Assembly (NCBI RefSeq): GCF_014652675.1
Contig: NZ_BMZG01000001.1
Coordinates: forward strand, 124,001-188,000
DNA: 64,000 nt
Direction of reading: 5' to 3'
Source of the DNA: Formosimonas limnophila
GTDB lineage: Bacteria > Pseudomonadota > Gammaproteobacteria > Burkholderiales > Burkholderiaceae
Part shown: positions 28,493 to 37,903 of the stretch, piece by piece
Numbering within the stretch: the first letter of the stretch is position 1
Layout: every line of letters starts with the position of its first letter
The notes under the pieces: model-generated
Seen by the model: only the letters and a program-made list of their open reading frames with translations
What the model was told of the DNA's origin: nothing
Databases searched by the model: none
Position numbers and translations under genes: made by a program

Positions 28493-29233
28493 TTAGGCAC
28501 GTGCTTTAATCCAGCTCAAAATATCGTCAGAGCCACCAACCAGTGCGCCATCAACAAACATCTGCGGTGATGTGGCGCGACCAGCCACGGCAGATAACAA
28601 ACGTTGGCGCACGCTATCAGCCAAAGGCATTTCAAAGTACGACACATTCGCCGCGTTTAATGCTTCTTTTGCGGTAGTACAAAATGGGCAGCCTGGCTTG
28701 GTGAAAAGGGCCACTTGTTCAGGTTTCGCAGCAGCTGGTGCGATGTGGTTGAGCATGGTGTCAGCGTCTGATACGAGGAACGGGTCGCCTTCGACGTCTG
28801 GTTCGATGAACATTTTGTCAACGATGCCATCTTTGACGTACATCGAGTAGCGCCATGAACGCTTGCCAAAACCAATTGCTTCTTTACCAACCAACATGCC
28901 CATACCTTCAGTGAACTCGCCGTTGCCATCAGCAATCAAACGCACATTGTGCACGCCTTGATCCGCGCCCCATGCTTCCATTACGAAGCCATCGTTGACC
29001 GATATGCACAAAATGCTGTCTACGCCTGCGGCTTTAAACGCGGGTGCGAGTTCTTCGTAGCGCGGTAAATGGGTCGATGAACAAGTCGGTGTGAATGCGC
29101 CAGGCAAAGAAAATACCACAACGTTTTTACCTTTGAATAATTCGTCGGTGTTGGTTTTGACCCATTGATTGTTTTCACGCAGCATGAAGGATACTTGCGG
29201 TACGGCTTTGGTTTCGTGATTGGCTAATGTCAT
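28493..29233 (-). CDS. Peroxiredoxin-glutaredoxin fusion (hybrid Prx5)
   Basis: Thiol peroxidase with its own reductant domain. Residues 1-165 form a Prx5-type peroxiredoxin with peroxidatic Cys51 in PGAFTPTCSSTHLP; residues 173-246 form a glutaredoxin with CPFC (182-185) and SPQMFVDGALVGGSDD glutathione-site features. Such fusions, as in Haemophilus influenzae, use glutathione to reduce hydrogen peroxide and organic peroxides. An in-frame ATG lies four codons upstream, but GGAG is 6 nt from the ATG at 29233, so I choose it. Single-gene unit. Confidence 0.93.
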   Translation of the reverse strand: MTLANHETKAVPQVSFMLRENNQWVKTNTDELFKGKNVVVFSLPGAFTPTCSSTHLPRYEELAPAFKAAGVDSILCISVNDGFVMEAWGADQGVHNVRLIADGNGEFTEGMGMLVGKEAIGFGKRSWRYSMYVKDGIVDKMFIEPDVEGDPFLVSDADTMLNHIAPAAAKPEQVALFTKPGCPFCTTAKEALNAANVSYFEMPLADSVRQRLLSAVAGRATSPQMFVDGALVGGSDDILSWIKARA

Positions 29234-29675
29234 GTGTTTCTCCATTTGATTAAAAATGACTCATTCGGTGTGTTTGAGCATGTGGGCATAATACAGGTGG
29301 AACGACTGCACGTCTAATGAAGGTTTTAAATGATTACGATAGCTATAAGCTAATTAAATAGATTTTTAATTTAATTTAACAATGATTTTGCATCCACTAT
29401 GCGTGCTTAAATTGAAGAGGGTTGGATATTCTTCACCTGAATGGCTGTTTCGCAGCGTTCCGCATTTTCATAAATGCGCTCAAACAGATTTATGGTGTTG
29501 ATCTGGCGACTGTTTTCTATCTATGCTTATGATTTTATGGGAGTAACTTTTATTTAATGGGGTTGTATTTGGTGCTAAGCAGCCAAAACTTGCGGTGGCG
29601 AGCCGTGCTAAAATGCCATTTAGCGCTCGTCATTTCATCATCCACAAAACAATAAACCATTATTCTGAGGGGTTC
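29234..29675. promoter_or_regulatory. 442-bp divergent control region, peroxiredoxin / amylosucrase
   Basis: No gene seen. On the plus strand an extended -10 element, TGCTAAAAT, lies at 29606-29614, about 60 nt before the amylosucrase ATG; no convincing -35. The first 120 bp are strongly AT-rich and should hold the peroxiredoxin promoter on the other strand. Confidence 0.45.
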
Positions 29676-31625
29676 ATGCTCACCAACGACCAACAAATCA
29701 ATTTAATGCTCACGCAAGTGCGCACGCATTTGGCGCAAAACACACAGCCGATTGGGTTTTTTGGACATGGGATTGATTTTTTGGCACAAGCCGAGGCTTG
29801 GCGCTCGTTTGATGAGCGGCTGTTGCACCATTTTCCTGCGCTGATTCGCGAGCTGAATCAGGTTTATGGTGAACGCTCAGATTTTCTTGAGTTTGTGCAA
29901 TCGTTGGTTTTAGCAGCATATGTTAGCTGGCAGCAACGCTCGCCATTATTAAAGGCTCAGGATGCCACCCGTGAAACGACGCCTGATTGGTTTGCCTCTG
30001 AGCAAATGGTCGGCGGGGTGTGTTATGTTGATTTGTTCGCGGGTAATTTGCAAGGCGTTGTGGCGCAGATTCCGTATTTTAAAGAATTGGGCTTAACCTA
30101 TTTGCACTTGATGCCACTATTTAAATGTCCAGAGGGGCAAAGTGATGGTGGTTATGCGGTGAGCAGCTATCGGGAGGTCAATCCTCAATTGGGCGCTATT
30201 GAAGATTTGGCTGCTGTCGCGGCGGCTTTGAAGGCAGCAGGTATTACATTGGTGGTGGATTTTATCTTCAACCATACGTCGAATGAGCACTTTTGGGCGC
30301 GCGAGGCTTTGGTAGGTAATCCGTTGTATCAAGACTTTTATTACATTTATCCCAATCGCACCGTGCCAGATGCCTTTGATGCGACGGTGAGGGAGATTTT
30401 CCCTGACCAGCATGCGGGCGCATTTTCGCAGCTCGATGATGGGCGTTGGGTATGGACGACGTTTAATAGCTTTCAGTGGGATTTAAATTATAGCAACCCC
30501 GCAACTTTTACCGCGATGGCGCAAGAAATGCTGTTTATTGCCAATCTCGGTGTGGATATTTTGCGCATGGATGCTGTGGCATTTATCTGGAAAAAACTGG
30601 GTACAGATTGTGAAAACTTACCTGAAGCCCATGCGTTGATTCGCGCGTTTAATACAGTCGCTCGCATCGCTGCGCCGAGCCTACTCTTTAAGTCTGAGGC
30701 CATTGTTCATCCTGATAAGGTTGTTGAATACATCTCATCAGATGAATGTCAGCTCTCGTATAACCCACTGCAAATGGCATTGTTGTGGAACTCTTTGGCG
30801 ACCAGAGAAGTGAATTTGCTCGAGCAAGCGTTAGAGCGACGTCATAATCTGCCCGCCCACACCGCTTGGGTTAATTACGTGCGTTGCCACGACGACATTG
30901 GCTGGACATTTGCTGATGAGGATGCCGCAGAGTTTGGGATTAACGGGTTTTCGCATCGGCAATTTTTAAACCAGTTTTATGTGAATCGCTTTGAAGGCAG
31001 TTTTGCGCGAGGCGTGCCGTTCCAAGACAATCCACAAACAGGTGATTGTCGCATCAGTGGAATGTGTGCCTCCTTGGTCGGACTGGAGCAGCAAGACGCT
31101 TATGCGGTGGACAGAATTGCCTTGCTGTACAGTGTGGCTCTGAGCTCGGGCGGCTTACCTTTGATTTACTTGGGTGATGAAGTGGGCACACTCAATGACT
31201 ATGATTATGTGAATGATGCACACAAGGCGTCTGATAGTCGCTGGGTTCATCGACCACGTGTTGATGTGTCTCGATATGCACAACGTTACGAAGCAGGTAC
31301 AGATGCGGCGATGGTGTTTGGGCGTTTGCGACGCATGATACAGGTGCGTCAGGGGACTCCTGCACTCGGTGGTACGCAACTGACTGTTTTTCATACACAC
31401 AACCCTCATGTGCTCGCGTACTGGCGCGGTGTAGAAGATGGCGAGCGAGTACTGGTACTTTGTAACTTCAGTGAGTTTGCACAATCAGTGGCAGCCGAGA
31501 CGTTGATTGCGTTGCCGTCACTGCTGGTTGATTTGTTGTCGGGGCAGTCGGTATTGGTGGGTTCTGGAGTGACGTTGTCCGCTTATCAAGTGCTTTGGCT
31601 GAGTGTGCCACCTCAGTTAAGTTGA
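29676..31625 (+). CDS. Amylosucrase (GH13 subfamily 4)
   Basis: Glucansucrase that converts sucrose to an alpha-1,4-glucan and fructose without nucleotide sugars. The 649-residue protein has the family layout: all-helical N-terminal domain, (beta/alpha)8 barrel with [13 protein letters not shown], nucleophile Asp in [10 protein letters not shown] (about residue 299), acid/base Glu in FKSEAIVHP (about 341), transition-state Asp in RCHDDIGW (about 406), and a C-terminal beta domain. The ATG at 29676 follows TGAGGGG; in-frame codons upstream lack a ribosome binding site. No sucrose permease or fructokinase lies next to it. Amylosucrase is inferred over sucrose hydrolase from overall resemblance; the two are close. 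Confidence 0.85.
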   Translation: MLTNDQQINLMLTQVRTHLAQNTQPIGFFGHGIDFLAQAEAWRSFDERLLHHFPALIRELNQVYGERSDFLEFVQSLVLAAYVSWQQRSPLLKAQDATRETTPDWFASEQMVGGVCYVDLFAGNLQGVVAQIPYFKELGLTYLHLMPLFKCPEGQSDGGYAVSSYREVNPQLGAIEDLAAVAAALKAAGITLVVDFIFNHTSNEHFWAREALVGNPLYQDFYYIYPNRTVPDAFDATVREIFPDQHAGAFSQLDDGRWVWTTFNSFQWDLNYSNPATFTAMAQEMLFIANLGVDILRMDAVAFIWKKLGTDCENLPEAHALIRAFNTVARIAAPSLLFKSEAIVHPDKVVEYISSDECQLSYNPLQMALLWNSLATREVNLLEQALERRHNLPAHTAWVNYVRCHDDIGWTFADEDAAEFGINGFSHRQFLNQFYVNRFEGSFARGVPFQDNPQTGDCRISGMCASLVGLEQQDAYAVDRIALLYSVALSSGGLPLIYLGDEVGTLNDYDYVNDAHKASDSRWVHRPRVDVSRYAQRYEAGTDAAMVFGRLRRMIQVRQGTPALGGTQLTVFHTHNPHVLAYWRGVEDGERVLVLCNFSEFAQSVAAETLIALPSLLVDLLSGQSVLVGSGVTLSAYQVLWLSVPPQLS

Positions 31626-31650
31626 TTTTTTTGCGTTGAGTTTTTGTCGA

Positions 31651-31668
31651 GGCGGGCGTGCGCCCGCC
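31651..31668. repeat. REP-like GGCGGGC palindrome, copy 2
   Basis: GGCGGGCG / CGCCCGCC with a TG loop, followed by TTAT. It resembles copy 1 at 28441-28460 and sits 25 bp after the amylosucrase stop codon. Confidence 0.6.
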
Positions 31669-31742
31669 TTATGATTTTAAAGAGGGTGGTTGATTGTCAC
31701 TCTGGTTTTTTGATTTTATTTTGAAAGTTTTGAGGCTGTTGT

Positions 31743-33572
31743 ATGTTATTTAAATGGTTTGAGCGTCGTATTGATCCATATCCACCTGAAGAGCCGACGC
31801 CACCGCGCGCGGGTTTGCTGCCTTTTCTGTGGTCATGTGTGGATGGTTTGCGGGTGTATATCTTGGCATTGATGGTGTTGACAGCACTGATTGGTGGGTT
31901 TGAGGCGCTTTTATTTAGCATGATGGGCAAAGTGGTTGATTGGTTGGCCACGACTGCCCCTGCGCAGCTGTGGGTTGAGCGTGGCGATGCCTTGATGTGG
32001 ATGGTGGCGCTGATTGTTGGCAGCCCGATTGTGGTGGCGCTGCACTCTATGATTAAGTTACAAACATTGCAAGGCGCGTTCCCGATGCGACTGCGATGGA
32101 ACTTTCATCGTTTGATGTTGGCGCAGAGTATGGGGTTTTATCAGGATGAGTTTGCGGGACGTGTGTCGGCGAAGGTCATGCAGACTGCACTGGCGGTGCG
32201 CGATACGGTCATGTTGTTTGCAGACATTATGGTGTTTTTGGTGATTTATTTTGCGACGTCGGCGTTGATTTTAGGAGAGCTTGGTCTGTGGCTTATGGTT
32301 CCATTGCTCTGTTGGGTGGTGCTGTATGCGTGTGCGGTGAAGTTTTTTGTACCACGTTTGGCACGTACGGCTCGCGCACAGGCTGATGCACGTTCGTTGA
32401 TGATGGGGCGTATTACGGATGCTTACTCAAATATTGCCACTGTGAAGCTATTTTCGCATGCCTCCCGTGAGTCGGGTTATGCAAAAAATGCGATGCAAGA
32501 GTTCATGGTAACGGTATTCAAACAAATGCGTTTGGGTTCGAGTTTTGAAATTGTGAATCATATTTTGAGCATGATGCTGATTCTCGGCACGGCGGGGGTG
32601 GCACTTTGGCTTTGGCAAACAGGTCAAGTGGGTGTTGGCGCGGTCGCAGCGGCCACCGCTATGGCACTGCGCTTGAATGGCATGGCGCAGTGGATTATGT
32701 GGGAACTGTCGCAGTTATTCGAGCACATAGGTACGGTGCAAGACGGCATGAATACATTGTCCAGACCGCACACTGTGCTGGATGTGCCAAATGCTCCTGC
32801 GCTCAACGTGGGGCGGGGTGAGGTGGTGTTTGACGACGTGACCTTTAATTATGACAGTGACAGAAAATTGGTTGAGAATCTGTCACTGCGTATCAGGGCG
32901 GGTGAAAAAATCGGTTTGGTTGGTCGCTCAGGTGCGGGCAAAAGTACGATTGTGAATCTACTTTTGCGCTTTTATGATGTGCCATCGGGTCGGATTTTGA
33001 TTGATGGACAAAACATTGCGCAGGTGTCTCAAGACTCCCTACGCGCTCAAATCGGTATGGTGACGCAGGACACTTCGCTGCTGCATCGTTCGGTACGGGA
33101 TAATATACTGTATGGTCGCCCATCCGCCTCCGATGAAGAGATGATTGAAGCATCTCGCCGTGCGCAAGCGTTTGAATTCATAGGTGGTTTGAGTGATTTG
33201 GCTGGTAGGGAAGGCTTTGAAGCCCACGTCGGTGAGCGAGGAGTCAAACTCTCAGGTGGTCAACGCCAACGCATCGCCATCGCTCGAGTTATGCTCAAAG
33301 ACGCACCGATACTTCTGCTTGATGAGGCCACCAGTGCACTTGATTCTGAGGTAGAAGCTGCGATTCAAGAAAGTCTATATCAGCTTATGGAGGGAAAAAC
33401 CGTAATTGCGATTGCTCACCGTCTCTCCACTATCGCTGCGATGGACCGCTTGATTGTCTTAGAAAAAGGGCGAATTGTGGAGGAGGGGACTCATGTAGAG
33501 CTGTTGAAGCAAGATGGATTGTACGCACGGTTATGGGCGCATCAAAGCGGTGGATTTTTGGGCGAAGAATAA
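31743..33572 (+). CDS. ABC exporter, fused permease/ATPase
   Basis: Type IV (MsbA-like) half-transporter of 609 residues. Six hydrophobic segments occupy about residues 35-330. The nucleotide-binding domain has Walker A GRSGAGKSTI, Q-loop VTQDTSLL, signature LSGGQRQRIA, Walker B ILLLDEATSALD and H-loop AIAHRLS. The Pro/Glu-rich N-terminus (ERRIDPYPPEEPTPP) is typical of a proteobacterial subgroup of uncharacterised exporters. It would act as a homodimer in the inner membrane; substrate unknown. The gene is followed directly by an IS5-type remnant. Confidence 0.9.
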   Translation: MLFKWFERRIDPYPPEEPTPPRAGLLPFLWSCVDGLRVYILALMVLTALIGGFEALLFSMMGKVVDWLATTAPAQLWVERGDALMWMVALIVGSPIVVALHSMIKLQTLQGAFPMRLRWNFHRLMLAQSMGFYQDEFAGRVSAKVMQTALAVRDTVMLFADIMVFLVIYFATSALILGELGLWLMVPLLCWVVLYACAVKFFVPRLARTARAQADARSLMMGRITDAYSNIATVKLFSHASRESGYAKNAMQEFMVTVFKQMRLGSSFEIVNHILSMMLILGTAGVALWLWQTGQVGVGAVAAATAMALRLNGMAQWIMWELSQLFEHIGTVQDGMNTLSRPHTVLDVPNAPALNVGRGEVVFDDVTFNYDSDRKLVENLSLRIRAGEKIGLVGRSGAGKSTIVNLLLRFYDVPSGRILIDGQNIAQVSQDSLRAQIGMVTQDTSLLHRSVRDNILYGRPSASDEEMIEASRRAQAFEFIGGLSDLAGREGFEAHVGERGVKLSGGQRQRIAIARVMLKDAPILLLDEATSALDSEVEAAIQESLYQLMEGKTVIAIAHRLSTIAAMDRLIVLEKGRIVEEGTHVELLKQDGLYARLWAHQSGGFLGEE

Positions 33573-33593
33573 AGCTATTGCTTGTGTTGCAAG

Positions 33594-34151
33594 CTTTCTG
33601 TAGAAGTCGTCACGGCGATCCACTTGAGAGACTCAATGGAGTGATGGGTTGGCAAATGTTTGCGCCAATGATTTCGCGAATCACCCCTGTCGAGCCTAAA
33701 AGCAATGCAGGTCGGCCCCGCACCGAGAGCGTATTGTTATTTAAGATTCTCATACTCAAGAAACTCTACGCATTATCAGACGACGCAGTTGAGTACCAAA
33801 TTCGCGACCGCTTAAGTTTCATGCGGTTTCTCGGTTTAAAGTTATCCAGCAAAATACCTGATGCCAAAACCATCACAAGCCTTACCAGACTTACTGCGCA
33901 GCGCAGATGAAGGCGGCGCGGCTGTATACGCTGACAGTGCTTATAAACCTGACGAAATCGACGGCATCTTATTTGCAAAAGGCTTGAACAACAAGATTCA
34001 CGAGCGTGCTTACCGCCACAAACCACTGACTGACGCGCAAATTGCCGATAATACGTTTAAGTCACGCAAACGCTCGCGGGCGGAGCATGTGTTTGGTAGT
34101 ATCAAAGCTTTGGCCAGTCGCGGAGTGCTGGGGGATTTTTAAAGGTTCCCT
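33594..34151 (+). pseudogene. IS5-family transposase remnant
   Basis: Two pieces of one IS5-type DDE transposase in different frames. The first (to about 33890) has GDPLERLNGVMGWQMF, the RPR..SVLLFKILILKKLYALSD region and DAKTI; the second (from about 33900 to 34142) has AVYADSAYKPDEI, KIHERAYRHKPLT and the SRKRSRAEHVFGSIKAL block that bears the final catalytic Glu. The central DDE region with the first Asp is deleted, and the frame is broken at the junction. An AAAGGTTCCC at 34142-34151 may be the right terminal repeat; I find no matching left end. Not functional. Confidence 0.85.
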
Positions 34152-34158
34152 TAAGTTT

Positions 34159-34770
34159 TTAAGTGCGTTGTGGAGGCTGACTGATCTTAAAATCTAAATG
34201 GGTTTTAATGGTTGGCCATTCCGCGGCAATAATTGAGTACAGGGCCGTATCGCGCAGCGTGCCATTTGGCATAAGTGAATGCGCGCGCAGCATACCGTCA
34301 AGCTGTGCGCCGAGGCGTTCAATTGCGTTTCGGCTTTGGGTGTTTAATCGATGTGTGCGAAACTCTACAGCGATACACTGCCAAACTTCGAAGGCATGAG
34401 CGAGCATCATGCGTTTGACAATAGTGTTAAGACCTGTGCGCTGTGAGGATTGAGCATACCAAGTGGAGCCGATTTCGACGCGATTATAAGTGGCTGTGTT
34501 TTCGATGTGCATGAACGAGGTCATGCCAATGACCCGCTCGCCTGATTCGGTTTTTTGGATGATGGTGTAGGGGACCATGCTGCCTTTTTCATATAGATCA
34601 AGTCGTCGATTGATTTCTGTAGCCATATTATCGGCGGTTGGAATGAATGTATACCAAAGCTTGTTTAATTCACCATCCATGCAGGCGGTTTTTAACCCAT
34701 CTAAATGTGCCATTGACGTGAGCTCTAAACGAGCTTTTTCGTGATCTAAGGTAACTGCGGTGAGTGACAT
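34159..34770 (-). CDS. GNAT-family N-acetyltransferase
   Basis: Acetyl-CoA-dependent N-acetyltransferase of 203 residues, nearest in layout to RimJ/RimL-like enzymes that act on protein N-termini or small amines. The acetyl-CoA fold is visible as VIGMTSFMHIE and the EIGSTWYAQSSQRTGLNTIVKRMMLAHAFE region, followed by VEFRTHRLNTQSRNAIERLGA, typical of the GNAT motif B. The glycine-rich pyrophosphate loop (Q/RxxGxG/A) is degenerate, present as QRTGLN, as in this subgroup. Upstream sequence has a TGGAGGCAAC ribosome binding site. Substrate unknown. Confidence 0.85.
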   Translation of the reverse strand: MSLTAVTLDHEKARLELTSMAHLDGLKTACMDGELNKLWYTFIPTADNMATEINRRLDLYEKGSMVPYTIIQKTESGERVIGMTSFMHIENTATYNRVEIGSTWYAQSSQRTGLNTIVKRMMLAHAFEVWQCIAVEFRTHRLNTQSRNAIERLGAQLDGMLRAHSLMPNGTLRDTALYSIIAAEWPTIKTHLDFKISQPPQRT

Positions 34771-34824
34771 GTTGCCTCCATTTTTGATAGGGATTCGTCG
34801 GAAAGAGGATTTGTTGTGTTTGTT

Positions 34825-36018
34825 TTATTTCATGCTCAAGCTTTTTAAACCGTCACTCAAGTCGCAGAGTAAATCATCTATGTCTTCCAATCCGATTTGG
34901 TAGCGTATCATGGGTAATGTGTGTGTTGCATGATCACGTGTTGGTTTGAGATGGCCGAAAGTGGGCAAGGCCAGTGACTCAAAGCCGCCCCAACTAAATC
35001 CGATACCAAACATCTTGTATGATTCGACCATTTGAGTTAGCGCTTCCTCGGAGTATTTTTCATGAAACAACACACCAAACAACCCGCTGCTGCCCCTGAA
35101 GTCCCGCTGCCATAATTCGTGCTGGGGGTGTGAGGATAGAGCAGGGTGTAGTACTTGAGCGACTTCGGATTGCTGACTAAACCACTGAGCGATTTTTAAG
35201 GCGGATGCTTCGTGGGCTTTCATACGCACAGACAGTGTGCGTAACCCACGTAGCGCGAGTGAAATGTCGCCACTGCCTGAAAACTGACCAGTCTGGTGCA
35301 TGGCATTGCGAACGGATGGATGGCTGTGCTCGTTGCAAACTACCGCACCCATCATCAAGTCTGAGTGTCCACCGATGTATTTGGTCAAAGCGTGAACGAT
35401 GATGTCCACACCGTGCTCAAATGGTTTAAAGAAGAGTGGTGTTGCCCAAGTATTGTCCATCATGGTTGTGACGCCTTTGGCTTTGGCAGCAGCGCAGATT
35501 GCGGCGGTGTCTTGAATTTCAAAGCTCAGAGAGCCTGGCGATTCTAAATAGACCAAAGCAGTGTTCGTTTGAATCCAGTCTTGAATATCAAGACCCAGAC
35601 GAACAGGATAGTAGGTGGTTTGCACCCCCATGCGCACCAAAAACTCATCACAAAACTTGCGTACGGGGCCGTAAACAGTATCCACCATTAATAAATGCTG
35701 CCCAGAGCTGAGTTGTGACAACAAGGCAGTGGATATGGCTGCCAAACCAGAGGGTGCGAGAAAAGCAGAGTAACCGCCTTCTAATTCACAAAGTGCATCA
35801 GTCAGCGCAAACGATGTTGGCGTGCCAAGGCGGCCATAAGTGTAGGCTTCGCGACCCGAACCATACGACTTTTGCGCTTCGCGTAGAGCGGTCATGTTGT
35901 CAAATAGTATTGTTGAGGCTTGATAAATGGGTGGGTTGGCTGTATGGGTATGCGCGCCTGCGCGTGCGGTGCGTCCTGATGTGACGCATGTGGTGGGGAT
36001 GCTTTTTTGGGCTGACAT
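34825..36018 (-). CDS. metC: Cystathionine beta-lyase
   Basis: PLP-dependent Cys/Met metabolism enzyme, 397 residues, that cleaves cystathionine to homocysteine, pyruvate and ammonia. Seen: YTYGRLGTPTSFALTDALCELEGG, the YLESPGSLSFEI loop, DNTWATPLFFKPFEHG and HALTKYIGGHSD with the cofactor-binding lysine. The YLESPGS motif and FRGSSGLFGV block favour MetC over the gamma-synthase or gamma-lyase. It diverges from iscR with 120 bp between them. It may also have cysteine desulfhydrase activity. Confidence 0.9.
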   Translation of the reverse strand: MSAQKSIPTTCVTSGRTARAGAHTHTANPPIYQASTILFDNMTALREAQKSYGSGREAYTYGRLGTPTSFALTDALCELEGGYSAFLAPSGLAAISTALLSQLSSGQHLLMVDTVYGPVRKFCDEFLVRMGVQTTYYPVRLGLDIQDWIQTNTALVYLESPGSLSFEIQDTAAICAAAKAKGVTTMMDNTWATPLFFKPFEHGVDIIVHALTKYIGGHSDLMMGAVVCNEHSHPSVRNAMHQTGQFSGSGDISLALRGLRTLSVRMKAHEASALKIAQWFSQQSEVAQVLHPALSSHPQHELWQRDFRGSSGLFGVLFHEKYSEEALTQMVESYKMFGIGFSWGGFESLALPTFGHLKPTRDHATHTLPMIRYQIGLEDIDDLLCDLSDGLKSLSMK

Positions 36019-36034
36019 AAAGTATGGGGTTTGA

Positions 36035-36069
36035 ATACCCGAGTAAATTAATCGGGTTTATGTTACAAT
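36035..36069 (+). promoter_or_regulatory. iscR promoter with IscR type 1-like operator
   Basis: A palindrome at 36035-36061 (ATACCCGAGTAAAT then TAATCGGGTTTAT) follows the layout of IscR type 1 sites (ATAxxxGACTxxxxxAGTCxxxTAT). It is followed at once by an extended -10, TGTTACAAT (36061-36069). The operator covers the -35 position, as in E. coli, where [2Fe-2S] IscR represses the operon. Confidence 0.65.
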
Positions 36070-36138
36070 GCAAACAATGAGAAATAAATCAATGCAGCCA
36101 TTGTATCGAATATCACCGACATCAAATAAGGAATTCCC

Positions 36139-36588
36139 ATGAGGCTCACCACGAAAGGACGATTTGCGGTCACAGCGCTACTCGATGTGGCTTTGCGCTC
36201 AACGGATGGCCCCGTTAATTTGGCGGCTGTGTCCGAGCGTCAGCAGATTTCGTTGTCGTATTTAGAACAATTGTTTGGCAAATTGCGTCGCCATGGCTTG
36301 GTTGATAGTGTGCGTGGACCCGGTGGTGGTTATGTGCTTGCTCGTCAACCTGACACCATCACGGTTGCTAATATTATTATTGCGGTCGATGAGCCGCTGG
36401 ATGCACGCTCGTGCGAAGGTCGTGAAGACTGCCAAGGTGGTCAAAGATGCATGACACACGATTTGTGGCAGAACTTGAACCAGAAAATGTTTGATTATTT
36501 AGAGTCTGTTAGTCTCCATGATTTGGTTAATGATTTCCAAGCCAGTCAGCCGAACGAAGCAGGCGAGCAAATGATTCGTATCCAGTAG
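36139..36588 (+). CDS. iscR: Iron-sulfur cluster regulator IscR
   Basis: Rrf2-family winged-helix repressor, 149 residues, controlling the isc operon. The [2Fe-2S] ligands Cys92, Cys98, Cys104 and His107 ([16 protein letters not shown]) are at the same positions as in E. coli IscR. The helix-turn-helix lies in residues 25-55. Ribosome binding site AAGGAA. First gene of the isc operon, with an IscR-type operator in its promoter. Confidence 0.96.
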   Translation: MRLTTKGRFAVTALLDVALRSTDGPVNLAAVSERQQISLSYLEQLFGKLRRHGLVDSVRGPGGGYVLARQPDTITVANIIIAVDEPLDARSCEGREDCQGGQRCMTHDLWQNLNQKMFDYLESVSLHDLVNDFQASQPNEAGEQMIRIQ

Positions 36589-36669
36589 TGCGCTGATATT
36601 GCCTATATCTGTTGTTAATTATTGTTAAAACCTTGTAAAAATTTAAATAAAGTTTTTGGAGTGAACACC

Positions 36670-37884
36670 ATGAGCCACAAAATGCCGATTTATATGGATT
36701 ATTCAGCCACCACGCCGATTGACCCGCGTGTTGCTGAAAAAATGATTCCCTTTATCACCGAACAATTTGGCAATCCCGCTTCACGCAGCCATCCTTATGG
36801 CTGGGAAGCCGAGCAAGCGGTTGAGACCGCGCGCGGTCATGTCGCAGCATTGGTTAACGCCGATCCACGTGAGATTGTCTTTACTTCAGGTGCGACTGAG
36901 TCCGACAATCTGGCGATTAAAGGCGTTGCGCAGTTTTACCAAGACAAAGGCAAACACATCATCACCGTTAAAACCGAGCACAAAGCTGTGCTTGATACCT
37001 GCCGCGAGTTGGAGCGTCAGGGTTTTGCAGTGACTTACCTTGATGTGCTCGAAAATGGTTTGCTCGATTTAAACGCACTCGCCGCTGCTATGCGTCCTGA
37101 TACGATTTTGGTCTCGGTCATGCATGTCAACAACGAAATCGGTGTGATTCAGGACATCGCTGCCATCGGCGAAATGTGCCGCGAGCGTGGGATTATCTTC
37201 CACGTTGATGCAGCTCAATCGACGGGCAAAGTGGCGATTGATTTGAGCACGCTCAAAGTTGATTTGATGAGCTTTTCCGCGCACAAAACTTACGGCCCGA
37301 AAGGCATCGGTGCACTGTACGTGCGCCGCAAACCGCGCATTCGCTTAGAAGCACAAATGCACGGTGGTGGTCATGAGCGTGGTATGCGCTCAGGTACTTT
37401 GGCAACCCATCAAATCGTCGGGATGGGTGAAGCGTTTCGCATTGCGCACGAAGACATGGCGACCGAAAATCAACGAATCCGTGCGTTGCGTGATAGATTG
37501 TGGCAAGGTTTTTCAACCATGGAAGAAGTGCACATCAATGGCGACATGACCCAGCGCGTACCGCACAACCTCAACGTTAGCTTCAACTTTGTTGAGGGCG
37601 AGTCCTTGATTATGGCGATTAAAGATGTTGCGGTATCGTCTGGTTCCGCCTGTACTTCGGCGTCGCTTGAGCCATCGTATGTGTTGCGTGCTTTGGGTCG
37701 CTCGGATGAGCTCGCTCACTCCTCGATTCGCTTCACTGTCGGTCGTTTCACTACCGAAGCTGAGGTTGATGAAGTGATTGCCTTGTTGCAAAGCAAAATC
37801 GCCAAGCTGCGCGAACTCTCACCTCTGTGGGAAATGTTCAAAGAAGGTATTGATTTGAATACCGTGCAATGGGCTGCGCACTAA
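36670..37884 (+). CDS. iscS: Cysteine desulfurase IscS
   Basis: PLP enzyme that takes sulfur from cysteine for Fe-S cluster and thionucleoside synthesis. The 404 residues match the standard IscS length. PLP lysine in [12 protein letters not shown] (Lys206) and active-site Cys328 in [21 protein letters not shown] are both in place, as is the C-terminal [21 protein letters not shown] that docks IscU. The ATG at 36670 follows TGGAG; in-frame codons further upstream are not needed. Confidence 0.97.
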   Translation: MSHKMPIYMDYSATTPIDPRVAEKMIPFITEQFGNPASRSHPYGWEAEQAVETARGHVAALVNADPREIVFTSGATESDNLAIKGVAQFYQDKGKHIITVKTEHKAVLDTCRELERQGFAVTYLDVLENGLLDLNALAAAMRPDTILVSVMHVNNEIGVIQDIAAIGEMCRERGIIFHVDAAQSTGKVAIDLSTLKVDLMSFSAHKTYGPKGIGALYVRRKPRIRLEAQMHGGGHERGMRSGTLATHQIVGMGEAFRIAHEDMATENQRIRALRDRLWQGFSTMEEVHINGDMTQRVPHNLNVSFNFVEGESLIMAIKDVAVSSGSACTSASLEPSYVLRALGRSDELAHSSIRFTVGRFTTEAEVDEVIALLQSKIAKLRELSPLWEMFKEGIDLNTVQWAAH

Positions 37885-37903
37885 AACCAACGAAGGAATT
37901 GCC

